Below are positions 25,578-35,914 of a DNA stretch of 64,000 nt, one piece after another (position 1 is the first letter of the stretch; the number at the start of each line of letters is the position of its first letter). Under the pieces are notes generated by a model, which worked only from the letters and a program-made list of their open reading frames with translations, was not told where the DNA came from and did no database searches. Source of the stretch: Methylomonas sp. UP202 (lineage in GTDB: Bacteria > Pseudomonadota > Gammaproteobacteria > Methylococcales > Methylomonadaceae); contig NZ_CP123897.1 in the NCBI RefSeq assembly GCF_029910655.1, positions 2,345,547-2,409,546 of the forward strand, given 5' to 3'. Position numbers and translations under genes: made by a program.

Positions 25578-26188
25578 CAGATTGCCAACAGCAAATCCAG
25601 TTGGCGCAGACTGCCGCGCGCCTTGGCTATCCGCAGTCGCAAGCCGCCGCTTTCGCGCCGCAAGGCCAGTTGCAATGCGGCGTGGCGGGCTTGCGCGGCG
25701 TGACCGACCGCGAACAGCACCGCCAGCGCGTTACCGGCCTCGGCGGCTAATTGTAAGCGGCGGGTTTGGTGCGCGGCCAGCGGCCGTTTGGGCCAGGCCA
25801 AGGCCATGCCGCAGCCGCCGCTACGGAGTAGGACTTCCAAGGCCCACGGCAGATCGGCGGCTTCGGGGCAGGTGACGACCAGCAATTGCCCGAGCTCGAC
25901 GCCGGCTTGCTGCAAGCCCGGTGCGTAAGCTTGGTAGGGCGGCGCCAACCAGACGATACGCTGGCCTTGCCGGCTCAAGGCCGCCATCGCCGGCAGCAGC
26001 AACGGCAATTCGCCGATGCCGATATGGGGCAGTTGCCAATGCATCAATGCGCCGTTCGGCCAGCCGCCGCCGGGCAGCAGCGCGTCCAGTTCGGCAAAAC
26101 CGGTGGCGATGCCGCTGGCCGAGTCGGTTTGCAGGCCGCGCCAGACTTGGTCTTGGCCGCGCAGTAGTTGTTCCAGTGCCGGCTTCAT
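25577..26188 (-). CDS. imuA: ImuA, RecA-like mutasome protein
   Basis: 203 residues. RecA-fold fragment with [22 protein letters not shown] in place of a functional Walker [30 protein letters not shown], and a terminal helix. ImuA interacts with RecA and ImuB and is needed for DnaE2-dependent mutagenesis. Its ATG overlaps the lexA stop (ATGA), so the four genes read as one operon under the SOS box at 26809. Confidence 0.9.
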   Translation of the reverse strand: MKPALEQLLRGQDQVWRGLQTDSASGIATGFAELDALLPGGGWPNGALMHWQLPHIGIGELPLLLPAMAALSRQGQRIVWLAPPYQAYAPGLQQAGVELGQLLVVTCPEAADLPWALEVLLRSGGCGMALAWPKRPLAAHQTRRLQLAAEAGNALAVLFAVGHAAQARHAALQLALRRESGGLRLRIAKARGSLRQLDLLLAI

Positions 26189-26793
26189 GGCAAGTCGCGG
26201 CGGATCACGCCGACGACCACGCCTTCGATGCTCAGCGTGTCGCGTTCCAGATCGACGGTCAGTACCGCGAAGTCGGGGTTGGCCGGCTCCAAAAAGGCTT
26301 TATTGCCGTCCAGGCGCAGGCGTTTGACGGTGGCTTCGTCGCCGATGCGGGCGACGACGATTTGGCCGTTGTCGGCAGTCGGCGTCCGCCGCACCGCCAG
26401 CAGGTCGCCGTCGAGGATGCCGGCGTCGCGCATGCTCATGCCATGCACCCGCAACAGGTAGTCGGCGCGGTCGCGAAACAGCTCCGGGCCGAGCCGGCAA
26501 TAGTCTTCGATATGCTCCTCGGCCAGTATCGGTTTACCGGCGGCGACTCTGCCCACCAGCGGCAGGCCGGCTTCGGCGGCAGGTTTTAACAAACGAATGC
26601 CGCGCGACGCCGACGGCACCAGTTCGATCGCACCCTTGCGAGCCAAGGCCTGCAAATGGCCGCGTATGCTGTTGGTCGAGCGCACGCCGAACGCGGCGGC
26701 GATTTCGGCGATGGTCGGCGGAAAGCCGTCCTCGCCGATCCGGCGCTCGATGAAGTCGAGGATGGTTTGCTGGCGGTCGGTTAATGGTTTCAT
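26185..26793 (-). CDS. lexA: LexA repressor of the mutasome cassette
   Basis: 202 residues. N-terminal winged helix ([41 protein letters not shown]), Ala-Gly cleavage site [10 protein letters not shown] (~residue 88), catalytic Ser in [13 protein letters not shown] and Lys in [10 protein letters not shown]. RecA filaments trigger self-cleavage and derepression. ATG 26793 (MKPLTDRQQ) is the conserved LexA start; the open frame upstream to 26877 runs through the SOS box and is rejected. As first gene of the lexA-imuA-imuB-dnaE2 operon it controls its own cassette. Confidence 0.94.
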   Translation of the reverse strand: MKPLTDRQQTILDFIERRIGEDGFPPTIAEIAAAFGVRSTNSIRGHLQALARKGAIELVPSASRGIRLLKPAAEAGLPLVGRVAAGKPILAEEHIEDYCRLGPELFRDRADYLLRVHGMSMRDAGILDGDLLAVRRTPTADNGQIVVARIGDEATVKRLRLDGNKAFLEPANPDFAVLTVDLERDTLSIEGVVVGVIRRDLP

Positions 26794-26808
26794 GCTGTTT
26801 TTATATTC

Positions 26809-26826
26809 ACTGCTTTTATAAGCAGT
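26809..26826. promoter_or_regulatory. SOS box upstream of lexA
   Basis: ACTGCTTTTATAAGCAGT: CTG-N10-CAG with symmetrical arms, the gammaproteobacterial LexA operator, 15 bases before the lexA start. Confidence 0.85.
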
Positions 26827-26988
26827 ATAGTGGTTTTTTATCAGCGGATTCAAGTCGGCAAATCGGGTTAGGGGCAATCGGGATTGGCCGGTATGCTCGA
26901 GCCGAGAGCCGAGTCGCGGCGGGAAAACGTTTCGGTAGATGCGGATTTCCGGGCGTTTACGCCGGCGTTGTCCAGTTGAGCGGCGACT

Positions 26989-27018
26989 GCCGGCCCGAGG
27001 TACCCATGTCGGGCCGGC
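26989..27018. repeat. Hairpin in the lexA / GGDEF-EAL divergent region
   Basis: GCCGGCCCGA / TCGGGCCGGC arms with a ten-base loop. It lies within the ~325-base divergent region 26794-27118, which otherwise shows no gene. Confidence 0.6.
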
Positions 27019-27118
27019 GACTTTAAAAGCATAGAGTGGTTGGGGAAATCGGCGCTAAAGGCTAAGCTTATGTAAACCGGCAAATCGCGCCCATTTATTT
27101 CTCCAACCGTTTTATTGC

Positions 27119-29668
27119 ATGTTTTGTCCGAATAGAAGCCCAAAAAGCCGTACCTTGTTGATGCTGCGCTATTTGGCGATTTTATTGGCTTTGCAAATCG
27201 TCGTCGCGTTGGCGCCGTTGCCGGATGGCTGGAAGGGAATCGCCAATTACGCGCCGCTGCATACGCTGTTGGAAACCTTAGCCATCGTCGTGTCGGCGCT
27301 GGTGTTCGCGGTCGGCTGGAGCGTTTACCAGCGCGAGCGCTCCGGCAATTTGATGTTGCTGGCGTGTTGTTTTGCCGGTGTCGCGCTGTTGGACGTGCTG
27401 CATACCTTGTCGTATCAGGGCATGCCCGATTTTGTGACGCCGAGCGATCCGCAAAAGGCGATCGATTTTTGGCTGGCGGCGCGCGGCTTGGCCGCGCTGG
27501 CCTTATGCTCGGTCACCGTTTTACCGAATTGGGACTTACAACGAACCAACGGGCGTTGGTGGATGTTGGCCGGCGTGCTCGCCGCAGTGGCCGGGGCGGC
27601 TTGGGTGGTGCTGTTCCACGCCGATTGGGTACCGGAAACCTTCGTGCCCGGCATCGGCCTGACAGGGTTCAAGCGGATCAGCGAATACGGTTTGATAACG
27701 GTTTATCTGGCGCTGGCCTTGGGTTTGTACCGGCGCGGTCTGTATCCGCAGAGTTACGACGTGCAGGGCTTGGCCGGCGCGGCCGTGGTGATGGCGCTCA
27801 GCGAAATTTTCTTCACGCTGTATGCCGACGTGACCGACATCTTCAACTTATTCGGCCACCTCTATAAAACCGTTGCCTACGGCATGATTTATCGCGCGGT
27901 TTTCATGAATTGCGTCGAAATTCCCTACCACCGTCTTTATCAATCCAAGCAGGCCCTGGCGGCCAGCGAAGCCAAGTTCCACGCCATCATCGACGCATCG
28001 CCGATTGCATATTTGTTATACGACGGTCGGAACCATATTGCTTACTTGAATCCGGCTTTCGTCGAAACCTTCGGTTACAGCCGAACTGAGTTGCTGGAAT
28101 GGGAAGATTGGTGGCGGAAGGCGTTTCCGGATGCCGAATACCGGCGGATGGTCCGGAGCGATTGGGAAGAACGCGCCCAGTTGGTTCTGAGTGGCGGTCA
28201 CGGGTTTCCGTCGATGGAACTGGACGTCGTCTGCAAAAACGGCGCTAAAAAAATCGTGTTAGTCAATTTGGTGGCATTGAGCGCGGATCTGGCCGGGCAT
28301 CAGGTCGTCATATTGTCCGACATCACCGAACGCGTCCGGGCGCTCGACGTGATCTGGAAACAAGCCCATTTGGACCCGTTGACCGAATTGCCTAACCGCA
28401 GTCTGTTTTTGAGCAAATTGGCGCAAGAGTCGGCGGCGGCCGCCAAATCGGGTTTGCGGATGGCCTTGTTGTTTATCGATTTGGACCGGTTTAAGGACGT
28501 CAACGACACGCTGGGCCATTTCATGGGCGACATTTTGTTGCGGGAAGCCGCGCGGCGCCTGCGGCAAGCCTTGCCCGAGGCGTTGACGCTGTCCCGCATC
28601 GGCGGCGACGAATTTACCGTGATCATTGGCGGTATGAAGGAAAAACCGGAGGTCGAGGCGATTGCCCGGATCGTGTTGCGCGGTCTGGCCGAACCGTTTC
28701 GTTTGGGCGACGACACCGTCTATTTGTCGGCCAGTATCGGGATTGCGTTTTATCCGGACGATGCCAGGAAAAGCGACGAGTTGTTGAAAAATGCCGATCA
28801 GGCGCTTTACGAAGCCAAAAAGCGCGGCCGGGACCGTTTCAGTTATTTCACCAGCGAATTGCAGCAACGCGCCCAAGTACGCTTGCGCTTATTGAGCGAA
28901 TTGCACGCGGCCTTGCGCAAAGACCAATTCGAGGTTTACTACCAACCTATCGTCGATATGGCGACGCTAAAAATCGTCAAGGCGGAAGCCTTGTTGCGCT
29001 GGCGTCATCCGGCGTTGGGGATGGTGAGCCCGGCCGAATTCATCCCGCTGGCCGAGGAAACCGGCTTGATTGTCGATATCGGCGAATGGGTGTTCGACGC
29101 CGTGCTGCAACAAGCGGCGATCTGGCGAAGGCTTTACGACCCCGAGTTTCAAGTCAGCATCAACAAATCGCCGGTTCAGTTTCTCAGTGCCCGCTACGAT
29201 TACAAGCGCTGGCCGGAAGATTTAGCGCGGATGGGCATTAGCGGCGCGGCGATGGTCGTCGAAATCACCGAAAGCCTTTTGCTCGACGCCAACGATATCG
29301 TGCGCGAACAGCTGCAAGCGTTTCATGCCGCCGGCATTCAGGTGGCCTTGGACGATTTCGGTACCGGCTACTCGTCCTTGACCTATTTGAAGAAATTCGA
29401 CATCGACTATATCAAGATCGATCAAGCCTTCGTCCGAACCTTGCCCGTGAATGCCAGCGACATGGCGGTTTGCGAGGCCATCGTCGCGATGGCGCATAAA
29501 TTGGGGATACTGGTGGTCGCGGAAGGCATAGAAACCGGCGAGCAGCTGGCGCTGTTGCAAAAAATCGGCTGCGATTTCGGTCAAGGTTACCACTTCGCCA
29601 AGCCGATGCCGGCCGACGGTCTGACGGCGATATTCGAACAAGCGCTGGGTGTAGCGGTTTGCAATTGA
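27119..29668 (+). CDS. Membrane sensor MASE3-PAS-GGDEF-EAL (cyclic-di-GMP turnover)
   Basis: 849 residues. Residues ~15-260 form a MASE3-like sensor with seven to eight membrane helices ([16 protein letters not shown] is typical). A PAS domain follows (~280-400), then GGDEF with intact active site RIGGDEF (~492), then EAL with EALLRW (~621), TESLLL and DDFGTGYSS (~744). Both the cyclase and phosphodiesterase catalytic motifs look intact, so the net activity cannot be predicted. Start ATG 27119; an internal ATG 27161 ([11 protein letters not shown]) is an alternative. It precedes the RADAR genes by only 46 bases but is a different function. Confidence 0.9.
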   Translation: MFCPNRSPKSRTLLMLRYLAILLALQIVVALAPLPDGWKGIANYAPLHTLLETLAIVVSALVFAVGWSVYQRERSGNLMLLACCFAGVALLDVLHTLSYQGMPDFVTPSDPQKAIDFWLAARGLAALALCSVTVLPNWDLQRTNGRWWMLAGVLAAVAGAAWVVLFHADWVPETFVPGIGLTGFKRISEYGLITVYLALALGLYRRGLYPQSYDVQGLAGAAVVMALSEIFFTLYADVTDIFNLFGHLYKTVAYGMIYRAVFMNCVEIPYHRLYQSKQALAASEAKFHAIIDASPIAYLLYDGRNHIAYLNPAFVETFGYSRTELLEWEDWWRKAFPDAEYRRMVRSDWEERAQLVLSGGHGFPSMELDVVCKNGAKKIVLVNLVALSADLAGHQVVILSDITERVRALDVIWKQAHLDPLTELPNRSLFLSKLAQESAAAAKSGLRMALLFIDLDRFKDVNDTLGHFMGDILLREAARRLRQALPEALTLSRIGGDEFTVIIGGMKEKPEVEAIARIVLRGLAEPFRLGDDTVYLSASIGIAFYPDDARKSDELLKNADQALYEAKKRGRDRFSYFTSELQQRAQVRLRLLSELHAALRKDQFEVYYQPIVDMATLKIVKAEALLRWRHPALGMVSPAEFIPLAEETGLIVDIGEWVFDAVLQQAAIWRRLYDPEFQVSINKSPVQFLSARYDYKRWPEDLARMGISGAAMVVEITESLLLDANDIVREQLQAFHAAGIQVALDDFGTGYSSLTYLKKFDIDYIKIDQAFVRTLPVNASDMAVCEAIVAMAHKLGILVVAEGIETGEQLALLQKIGCDFGQGYHFAKPMPADGLTAIFEQALGVAVCN

Positions 29669-29714
29669 AAACCCACTTTATGCTAGGGTAGACAAAGCCA
29701 TTGATTTAACATCC

Positions 29715-32432
29715 ATGAACTCAACTTTTTCCGGTACGACTCCCGCAAATCAAATTTCGACGCAAAAAATGACCAATAACCCTACTACTATCACAATCAA
29801 TCTGAACTCCAGCGACTACAACAGCGATGTTCCGGTTGACGAGCTCGTGCATCGAAGCAGCTACGAGGATTTGAAAAAAAAGATCGATAACGATTTACAA
29901 AAAGCTCATAGGTCCAGTAAAGACTGTAAAGACGACATCGCCTTCTTCGACAAATACCCGTCAGGCAGTGGACTGGTCTATTTCATTGACGGTACGCGCG
30001 GCGCGGGCAAATCCACTTTCCTGTGTTCGGCTTTCAAGGGTTTATCGGACATAGGCAGGGATGGAGCTTGTCCAAATCTCGCACGGCTGGCCTACATTGA
30101 CCCGAGCCGCCTGGAGAATAACGAAATCATCCTGCTGAGCGTACTTAAAGCACTGAAAGAGGCTGTCGATAAACACAAGCCCCGCCAGCGCAATGAAGAG
30201 TCTTATAAGGATTTTCGCGAAAATTTCAAGAAACTCGCTGGCGGTCTGAGTCTGTTCGCGAAGGACCATCACCCGCTACAACACCTCGACCCCGAGTTGT
30301 TTCTGGATCACGGCTTGACTCGCGCCGGGCATAGCAAGGACTTGCGCCGCCACTTGCACGAAGTGTTTGACTACGCCTGCAAATTGCTCGGTGCGGAAGC
30401 AATGCTGCTCGCCTTCGACGATGCCGACACCAATGCCGCGCATGCCCACGAAGTACTCGAATGTATTCGCAACTACCTCGATACCCCGCGGATTGTCACA
30501 CTGGTCACCGGCGATCTTGAGCTTTACTCGTTGCTGGTACGTGATCACTTCTTCAACAATCTGGGTCATAGTAGGTACGACAAGGATGACGAGCGCCACC
30601 AACAACGTGTGCGCATGGAGGATCACCTCGAAGACCAATACCTGCTCAAGCTTTTTCCGATTCAACGCCGCTATCAATTACGGCCGATGGGGACCCTGCT
30701 AAAAGATAGTACTATCGTTTATACCTTGGCACACGATGATGGGTTTGATAAGCGCACACCACAAGTAGCTCTGGATGAACTGATTCGTCGGGGACTGCGG
30801 ATCAAGAACACAGCAGTACTTGCACTCTACCGCGAATTCCTGCTGCTGCAACCGCTACGCTCTGTGTTGCAATTGTTATCGAGATGCGTACCACATTTGA
30901 GCAAAAAGGTCAGCGAAGACAAGATGGAGAAGGTGTGGGACGAGAAGCTCTCGGAAGCGTTGCGCGAGAGCTTGCGAGCCATGGCGCTAGGCAGCCTATA
31001 CAAATTCGGCGTGGATGTCGATGCGTTGGCGAACAAGGATCTGCCGGCACTGATTGATGCTGTCTTCGAACTGGCCTTGCTGGATGGAGATTCGGATACC
31101 GCAGCCTACCTGCGCCCGCAAACAAAAGACGAGAACTTGAAGTGTTGTTTCACGGCGCTGGCTGCCGAAGTCGCCGGGCAGTGCGCTACCAATCCCTCGA
31201 TGGCCATTCAGTATCTGCTGGGCGGGCCGGGTAGCGTTTCTCTGTTTGGCAAGGAGTTGCGTCGCAACGAAAAAAATATTGATCGCGACACGCTACGGCA
31301 TCAATTCCGTCAATACATGGGCATTGGCCGTAGGGAAGACGCTCTCAACTGGGCTCGGCACGCGACGGCAATTATTGCTGCAACACATCGGCAAAATGGA
31401 ACCCTGATTGAATTCGGGGTCATTGGCTTGAATAAGACCAAACCTAACAATTCAGCAACAGAAGAAAACAGTAAAAAATTTCCGAATTTCGATTCATTCT
31501 CGAATTTCTTCAAGAACAAAAACGAATTGCCCATTTTTGGTTTGAGCTTGGTGGATTTATCGGGCTCCAGTAGCGGCACAACTTACGCTTCGATCTACAA
31601 CATCCTGGGTTTGATTGATCGCATGCTTGTTGCTGACGATGTCTCGGAAGTTTTGAAAAAGCCCTATCCAGCGCTCAGCATCTCTCGCCCGGAATGGGGT
31701 TCTGGGTGGAGCGGTTCTGTCGATGACGATGTCATGCTAGAAAATGACGGTACAGATGGTGCCGGCATTGGTCAGTCTGGCGTTGTAGACGGGAATGCAG
31801 AATCTGAAGAGAAGAAAAAAATGCCCATGTTGTCTGATGATGTGATCGCTGAAATTGTAGAATGGAAAGAAAAATTCAGAATAGCGTTTGGCAAACTGAC
31901 ACCTTCGGCTGTAATGCTTGGAAAAATCTGGACACGTCTCTATTTCAGTTTGGAAAAAGCATCTGATACTTTGCGACCAGGAATCAAATACCGTGCCGCA
32001 AGCATGATGGAAATATTCGCGTTATGTGTCATCAACGCGTTTCTTGTGGAAGAGGTTGAACATCATCTGGCAACAGATGGAAGTAATGCGCCTCCGCTGA
32101 ACGATAGAACCAATCCTCAGACATCGGCGAAAGACTTTATAAATTACAAAATTGCTTTTCTTGCCGAGCATAAAGATGCTCTTCCTTTTACTTATGCTAT
32201 TGCGACGTGCCCTTTGATTGTTGGGTTGATTAAACCGGAGAGCTATGCCGTCGACAATTTCTCGACGTTATTATTTAGCAATAAAGGCCAGACAAACAAA
32301 AATAAAGTCAAAAAATTGCTTTGCTCTGAAGAACATTGGGAATTAATCAATAAATCCTTTATTGCTGGTCGCTGTACGAAGCCAAAAAGTAAAAAAGACG
32401 GCGTACCACTTGCCGTTGACGAGTGGAATTGA
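29715..32432 (+). CDS. rdrA: RADAR system ATPase RdrA
   Basis: 905 residues. P-loop ATPase: Walker A DGTRGAGKST (~residue 92) and Walker B AMLLAFDDADTN (~230-240), then a long helical region without other recognised domains. Size, ATPase position and the directly following ~840-residue adenosine deaminase match RADAR (phage restriction by an adenosine deaminase), in which RdrA ATPase rings join large RdrB assemblies and adenosine or ATP is deaminated during infection. The 3' third is poorer in G+C than the flanking core genes, a sign of transfer. No accessory membrane gene (SLATT-type) is next to it. The start ATG 29715 has no clear ribosome binding site; ATG 29769 is an alternative. Confidence 0.85.
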   Translation: MNSTFSGTTPANQISTQKMTNNPTTITINLNSSDYNSDVPVDELVHRSSYEDLKKKIDNDLQKAHRSSKDCKDDIAFFDKYPSGSGLVYFIDGTRGAGKSTFLCSAFKGLSDIGRDGACPNLARLAYIDPSRLENNEIILLSVLKALKEAVDKHKPRQRNEESYKDFRENFKKLAGGLSLFAKDHHPLQHLDPELFLDHGLTRAGHSKDLRRHLHEVFDYACKLLGAEAMLLAFDDADTNAAHAHEVLECIRNYLDTPRIVTLVTGDLELYSLLVRDHFFNNLGHSRYDKDDERHQQRVRMEDHLEDQYLLKLFPIQRRYQLRPMGTLLKDSTIVYTLAHDDGFDKRTPQVALDELIRRGLRIKNTAVLALYREFLLLQPLRSVLQLLSRCVPHLSKKVSEDKMEKVWDEKLSEALRESLRAMALGSLYKFGVDVDALANKDLPALIDAVFELALLDGDSDTAAYLRPQTKDENLKCCFTALAAEVAGQCATNPSMAIQYLLGGPGSVSLFGKELRRNEKNIDRDTLRHQFRQYMGIGRREDALNWARHATAIIAATHRQNGTLIEFGVIGLNKTKPNNSATEENSKKFPNFDSFSNFFKNKNELPIFGLSLVDLSGSSSGTTYASIYNILGLIDRMLVADDVSEVLKKPYPALSISRPEWGSGWSGSVDDDVMLENDGTDGAGIGQSGVVDGNAESEEKKKMPMLSDDVIAEIVEWKEKFRIAFGKLTPSAVMLGKIWTRLYFSLEKASDTLRPGIKYRAASMMEIFALCVINAFLVEEVEHHLATDGSNAPPLNDRTNPQTSAKDFINYKIAFLAEHKDALPFTYAIATCPLIVGLIKPESYAVDNFSTLLFSNKGQTNKNKVKKLLCSEEHWELINKSFIAGRCTKPKSKKDGVPLAVDEWN

Positions 32433-34951
32433 TGGCGCAGCCTAACCCCTCATCCACCCTCGCTCTGGTTTGCACTTCACTACTTTCCAGTCACAAGATA
32501 CTTGCATTGTTGCGAACGCGGCCTTTCCATGTACCGATACGTAGCGAGGAAATGCGCGAAGCGGTGTATCTAGCCTATCAGCCCTGGGCGGCACGTACTC
32601 CGGATCATGTATTCGAACGCGCCTGGCAGCAGTTGGAGACACAACGGGCCAATGACGGTCGGGATGGCTGGTCGCCGGGGGCTTTGCAGGCGTTGGCCAA
32701 CGAGTTTCTCTCCCCCCGCCACGGCCAATTGCATGTCAAGCTGAAAAAATTCGGCTCCTGGCAGCAAAGCGTGTTAAGCCGGATCAGCGGCGTACCGGTG
32801 CAGGCGGCAGCCCACGCCTGGCCGCAGAACGGCACGTACTTGCCGAACCAGACGCCTCCCGATTGGCTCCGCGCTCCGAATGCCGATGTTTGGGCGAGGA
32901 AACATTCGCCGATTCTCTACCCCTACGATCCCGTGGTCGAAGACTATCTGGAACGCGAGGGGCTGCACGAAACCCACTTGCACCTGAACGGCAGCACGCC
33001 TGCCGAGCAATGCTGGTTGCACGCACTCCACCAACCGGAACGGGAAACGGAGGATTTTAAGGTCAAGTGGCATGAGAACTCACAAGCCGGCAGCAAAATG
33101 CGCGAGCTGGGCCGGGCGGTCAATCCGGCACTCTCGCCAGCCGAATTGCGCCGCCAGTTATATGCAGCACGAGCATTGCGTGCATGGCTGATCGCTGCGG
33201 CGACTGGGACATTGCCGGAGGATGCCGAACTACCGACCGATTTTGCCGAATTGGAAAACTCCGCCCCCTCTGCACCCGATACGGAGGAGCCGGACTTGGC
33301 ATTTGGCGAAGGATGCTCCATCGAAGGGGAACGGCGCTGGCTCTATCAGTTGTTGCGCCGCTTCGACAGCCGCCCTAGTTTGGTTTTGGAGCGCATGCTG
33401 CATCTCTACCTGTTGCTGCAAAACCTGTATTACCGTTTGTTGGTACAGAGCGAGGAGCAATACGGTTTCGATCAGTTTCAGAAATTCACCTGGACCGAAC
33501 TACGTTTGCCGTTGGAGCAGGATTACCTGAACCGGTTTCGGTTGATGCACGGCGAAGCGCGCCGCAGCCGTACCGACTGTTTGGAAGGGCGGTTTGCGCC
33601 CAAAGATTTGCCGGACAAAAACGCCGCGTTATTGCACAGCATTCTTGGCGGGTATTGGCAATACCTTGATGGTTCGGCGCTGGAAGAAAACGAGACGGTG
33701 CGCGTACCCGGATCGCTAAGCGAATTACTGCATAAATTGGATAAAAAGCTGCGTCAAGGAGCGTTAAGGGACCGGCGACGCATACGCCTGACGCTGGTAG
33801 CGCATTTCATCAAGCAGCAGGAAATGAAAGGCGATACGCCCTACCACTTCTATAGCCTGCGCCAAAGCCTGGATAAACAGGCCCACGCACTAATCGCCAC
33901 TTTGGATGATTACACAGGCTTGCGGCGCTGGATGCGCGGCATCGATGCCGCAGCCAATGAACTGCATGCGCCGCCGGAAGTTTTTGCAAGCTGTTTTCGT
34001 CTGTGTCGGCAGGCAGGGCTGACGCGGCGCAGTTTTCACGCGGGCGAGGATTTTCCTCATCTCTTGAGTGGAGTGCGAGCCATGCTCGATGTGCTGGAAC
34101 TACTGGATCTACGCGACGGCGACCGCATTGGCCATGGTACGGCGATGGGCATCAATCCGGCGTTATGGATGCAACGCATGCCGGGGAATATTTCGCTGCC
34201 GTCGGGGGACTGGCTCCTCGATTTGCTGGCCGCTTGGCGGCTTTTGCGGCGAGCGGGTGCCACGGCCGAAGCCTATCGCGTGGAGTGCGATCTGGCCGAA
34301 CTGGCAAGCGTGCTGTTCGGTCGCGACATCACTTGCACGGCACTGGAGCGGGCAATGCGTTTTCGCGACCTTAATCTTGCTTATCTACAACTGGCGCAAT
34401 GCGAGCCGGAGCAGGATTGGGCCCCAGGAATAACACCCCTAAATGATTTACAACGTGCCGAGGCAAATCGGGTGGCGCAAGCAGTTCGCAACCATAGGAC
34501 CGATCTAGCGCTGCTGTGGGAATGGCTGAGTGATGAAAAAGTACGCGAGCGGAGTCGAAAGCTTACGGAAGTTTCCGCCGACTACTTGGACGACCGGACC
34601 TGCTTGCGGATGCAACAGGAACTGATGCACGAGGTAGCCAAGCGACGCGTACTGATCGAAACCTTGCCGTCAAGCAATGTGCGGATCAGCCAGTACCAGG
34701 ATTTTGGTGAGCATCATTCTTTGCGCTGGATGGGCGTTCCTAGCTTCAAACACGAAGGCGATCCGGCCATCATGGTGACGCTGGGATCGGATGACCCAGG
34801 TATTTTTGCCGGAGATCTGCGCGGTGAGTTTTATCAGCTCTACGCGGTACTAAGAGGAAATGGCTTCAATGACCGGGAAGCGTTGGGCTTTTTGACTCCG
34901 CTCAACGAGCGTGGGAGAGAGTATCGGTTTCATGATAATTCAATGGAGTAA
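32432..34951 (+). CDS. rdrB: RADAR system adenosine deaminase RdrB
   Basis: 839 residues from ATG 32432, which overlaps the rdrA stop by one base (TGATG); a GTG nine bases earlier is possible. Adenosine deaminase metal and catalytic motifs are all present: HETHLHLNG (~residue 178), SFHAGEDF (~534), DRIGHGTAMGI (~563) and TLGSDDPGIF (~783). The family's extra length over ordinary deaminases (~340) is typical of RdrB, with large inserts between the motifs. RdrB was first reported to edit RNA adenosine to inosine and later to make ITP/dITP from ATP/dATP; which applies here is not readable. The locus ends 180 bases before an inverted-repeat element. Confidence 0.88.
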   Translation: MAQPNPSSTLALVCTSLLSSHKILALLRTRPFHVPIRSEEMREAVYLAYQPWAARTPDHVFERAWQQLETQRANDGRDGWSPGALQALANEFLSPRHGQLHVKLKKFGSWQQSVLSRISGVPVQAAAHAWPQNGTYLPNQTPPDWLRAPNADVWARKHSPILYPYDPVVEDYLEREGLHETHLHLNGSTPAEQCWLHALHQPERETEDFKVKWHENSQAGSKMRELGRAVNPALSPAELRRQLYAARALRAWLIAAATGTLPEDAELPTDFAELENSAPSAPDTEEPDLAFGEGCSIEGERRWLYQLLRRFDSRPSLVLERMLHLYLLLQNLYYRLLVQSEEQYGFDQFQKFTWTELRLPLEQDYLNRFRLMHGEARRSRTDCLEGRFAPKDLPDKNAALLHSILGGYWQYLDGSALEENETVRVPGSLSELLHKLDKKLRQGALRDRRRIRLTLVAHFIKQQEMKGDTPYHFYSLRQSLDKQAHALIATLDDYTGLRRWMRGIDAAANELHAPPEVFASCFRLCRQAGLTRRSFHAGEDFPHLLSGVRAMLDVLELLDLRDGDRIGHGTAMGINPALWMQRMPGNISLPSGDWLLDLLAAWRLLRRAGATAEAYRVECDLAELASVLFGRDITCTALERAMRFRDLNLAYLQLAQCEPEQDWAPGITPLNDLQRAEANRVAQAVRNHRTDLALLWEWLSDEKVRERSRKLTEVSADYLDDRTCLRMQQELMHEVAKRRVLIETLPSSNVRISQYQDFGEHHSLRWMGVPSFKHEGDPAIMVTLGSDDPGIFAGDLRGEFYQLYAVLRGNGFNDREALGFLTPLNERGREYRFHDNSME

Positions 34952-35914
34952 ATCAAAGCCGACAGATTTGGCTGATAAACAGACATATTGAAAAGCCACG
35001 AATCGGTTTATTGAGTGAGATCAAGAGTTTGATCAGGGGCGCCGGGGTCAGGTTTTGCAATCAAGTATTTAGTCGCGCTGACAGACGGGTATACATTCAA
35101 ATGTTGTCATTCACAATGCTAACTCAGCGGTCCGCAAATGGCCGTTATGCAAAGCTTTGCATAACGGCCATTATGTGAAGTTTCCTTTTATGCATAGTGA
35201 GGTGGTTTCGACTATTCGACATCAGGGATCACGGGGGATGACCAAGGCATACAGATAAAATGCTGGACATAATTTTTGCAAATTTCAGATGCGAATTTTC
35301 TGCTGTTCAATTCAGAAAACAATCCTTAACACAGCAGATGGCTTTTCTTGCTTACTATAGTTCCCAACAGTGAAATAATCGCGCGGGATTTATCCGTAAT
35401 GTCGATAAATTGTGTGAATTCAATAGGCCTGATGACATCGGCTGGAATAAAAGCTGATACTGCTCTCTTTTGGTGTGTTTGAAAGCTTGTTTCAAATCAT
35501 GGAAATTATGCAAAGCTCCTGAGTTCGATAGATGCCTCGAAGCTAGGCCGCACCTCGTTTGCGGCAATAACGCTATACATAAAAGGAAACTTCACATAAT
35601 GGCCGATTGCCGCCAATGGTCAACGACATATGTTAGTTGCAAATAATCTCGGTTTGAGCGCCCGTCAGTTGCATTTATTCTTGGTCGAAAATTGCGCTGA
35701 TTGCAGGTTTGCGCGTTTTCGATTGCAAGCCGCTACAGCTAGGCGCGCCGAGCAACGCGGCGGATGCGGCAGGCGTTGCATGGCTTGAGCAAAACGCTAC
35801 CGGAGAATGTGATCGCGAGCAATGAGGGTGCGTTAACGGCCCCGGCCCGACGAGAACCGTGAAGCAGCTGGCTTGCAGCCGGCGCTACGTGGACCGGCCT
35901 CGAACGGTACGCGC
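34952..35914. other. Non-coding region downstream of RADAR
   Basis: Almost 1 kb without a convincing gene. At 35037-35062 there is GGGGTCAGGTTTTGCAATCA, a sequence often seen beside Y1 transposase remnants; then the inverted-repeat element 35137-35604. The stretch 35605-35914 shows only short frames on the minus strand running out of the diguanylate cyclase gene. Confidence 0.6.
35137..35604. mobile_element. Short non-autonomous element with 30-bp inverted repeats
   Basis: Ends: 35166-35195 and 35575-35604 are inverted repeats of 30 bases with one mismatch (GGCCATTATGTGAAGTTTCC...). A perfect 36-base palindrome (half-site AATGGCCGTTATGCAAAG) abuts the left end at 35137-35172. A related 10-mer set, TTATGCAAAG or TTATGTGAAG, occurs at 35145, 35155 (inverse), 35171, 35506 and 35590 (inverse). 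No open frame of note inside. The repeated 10-mers look like recombinase core-type sites; the family is not recognised. Confidence 0.65.

Noticed and set aside
26794-26877. Upstream extension of LexA
   Set aside because: It would translate the SOS box; LexA proteins start at MKPLTxRQ.
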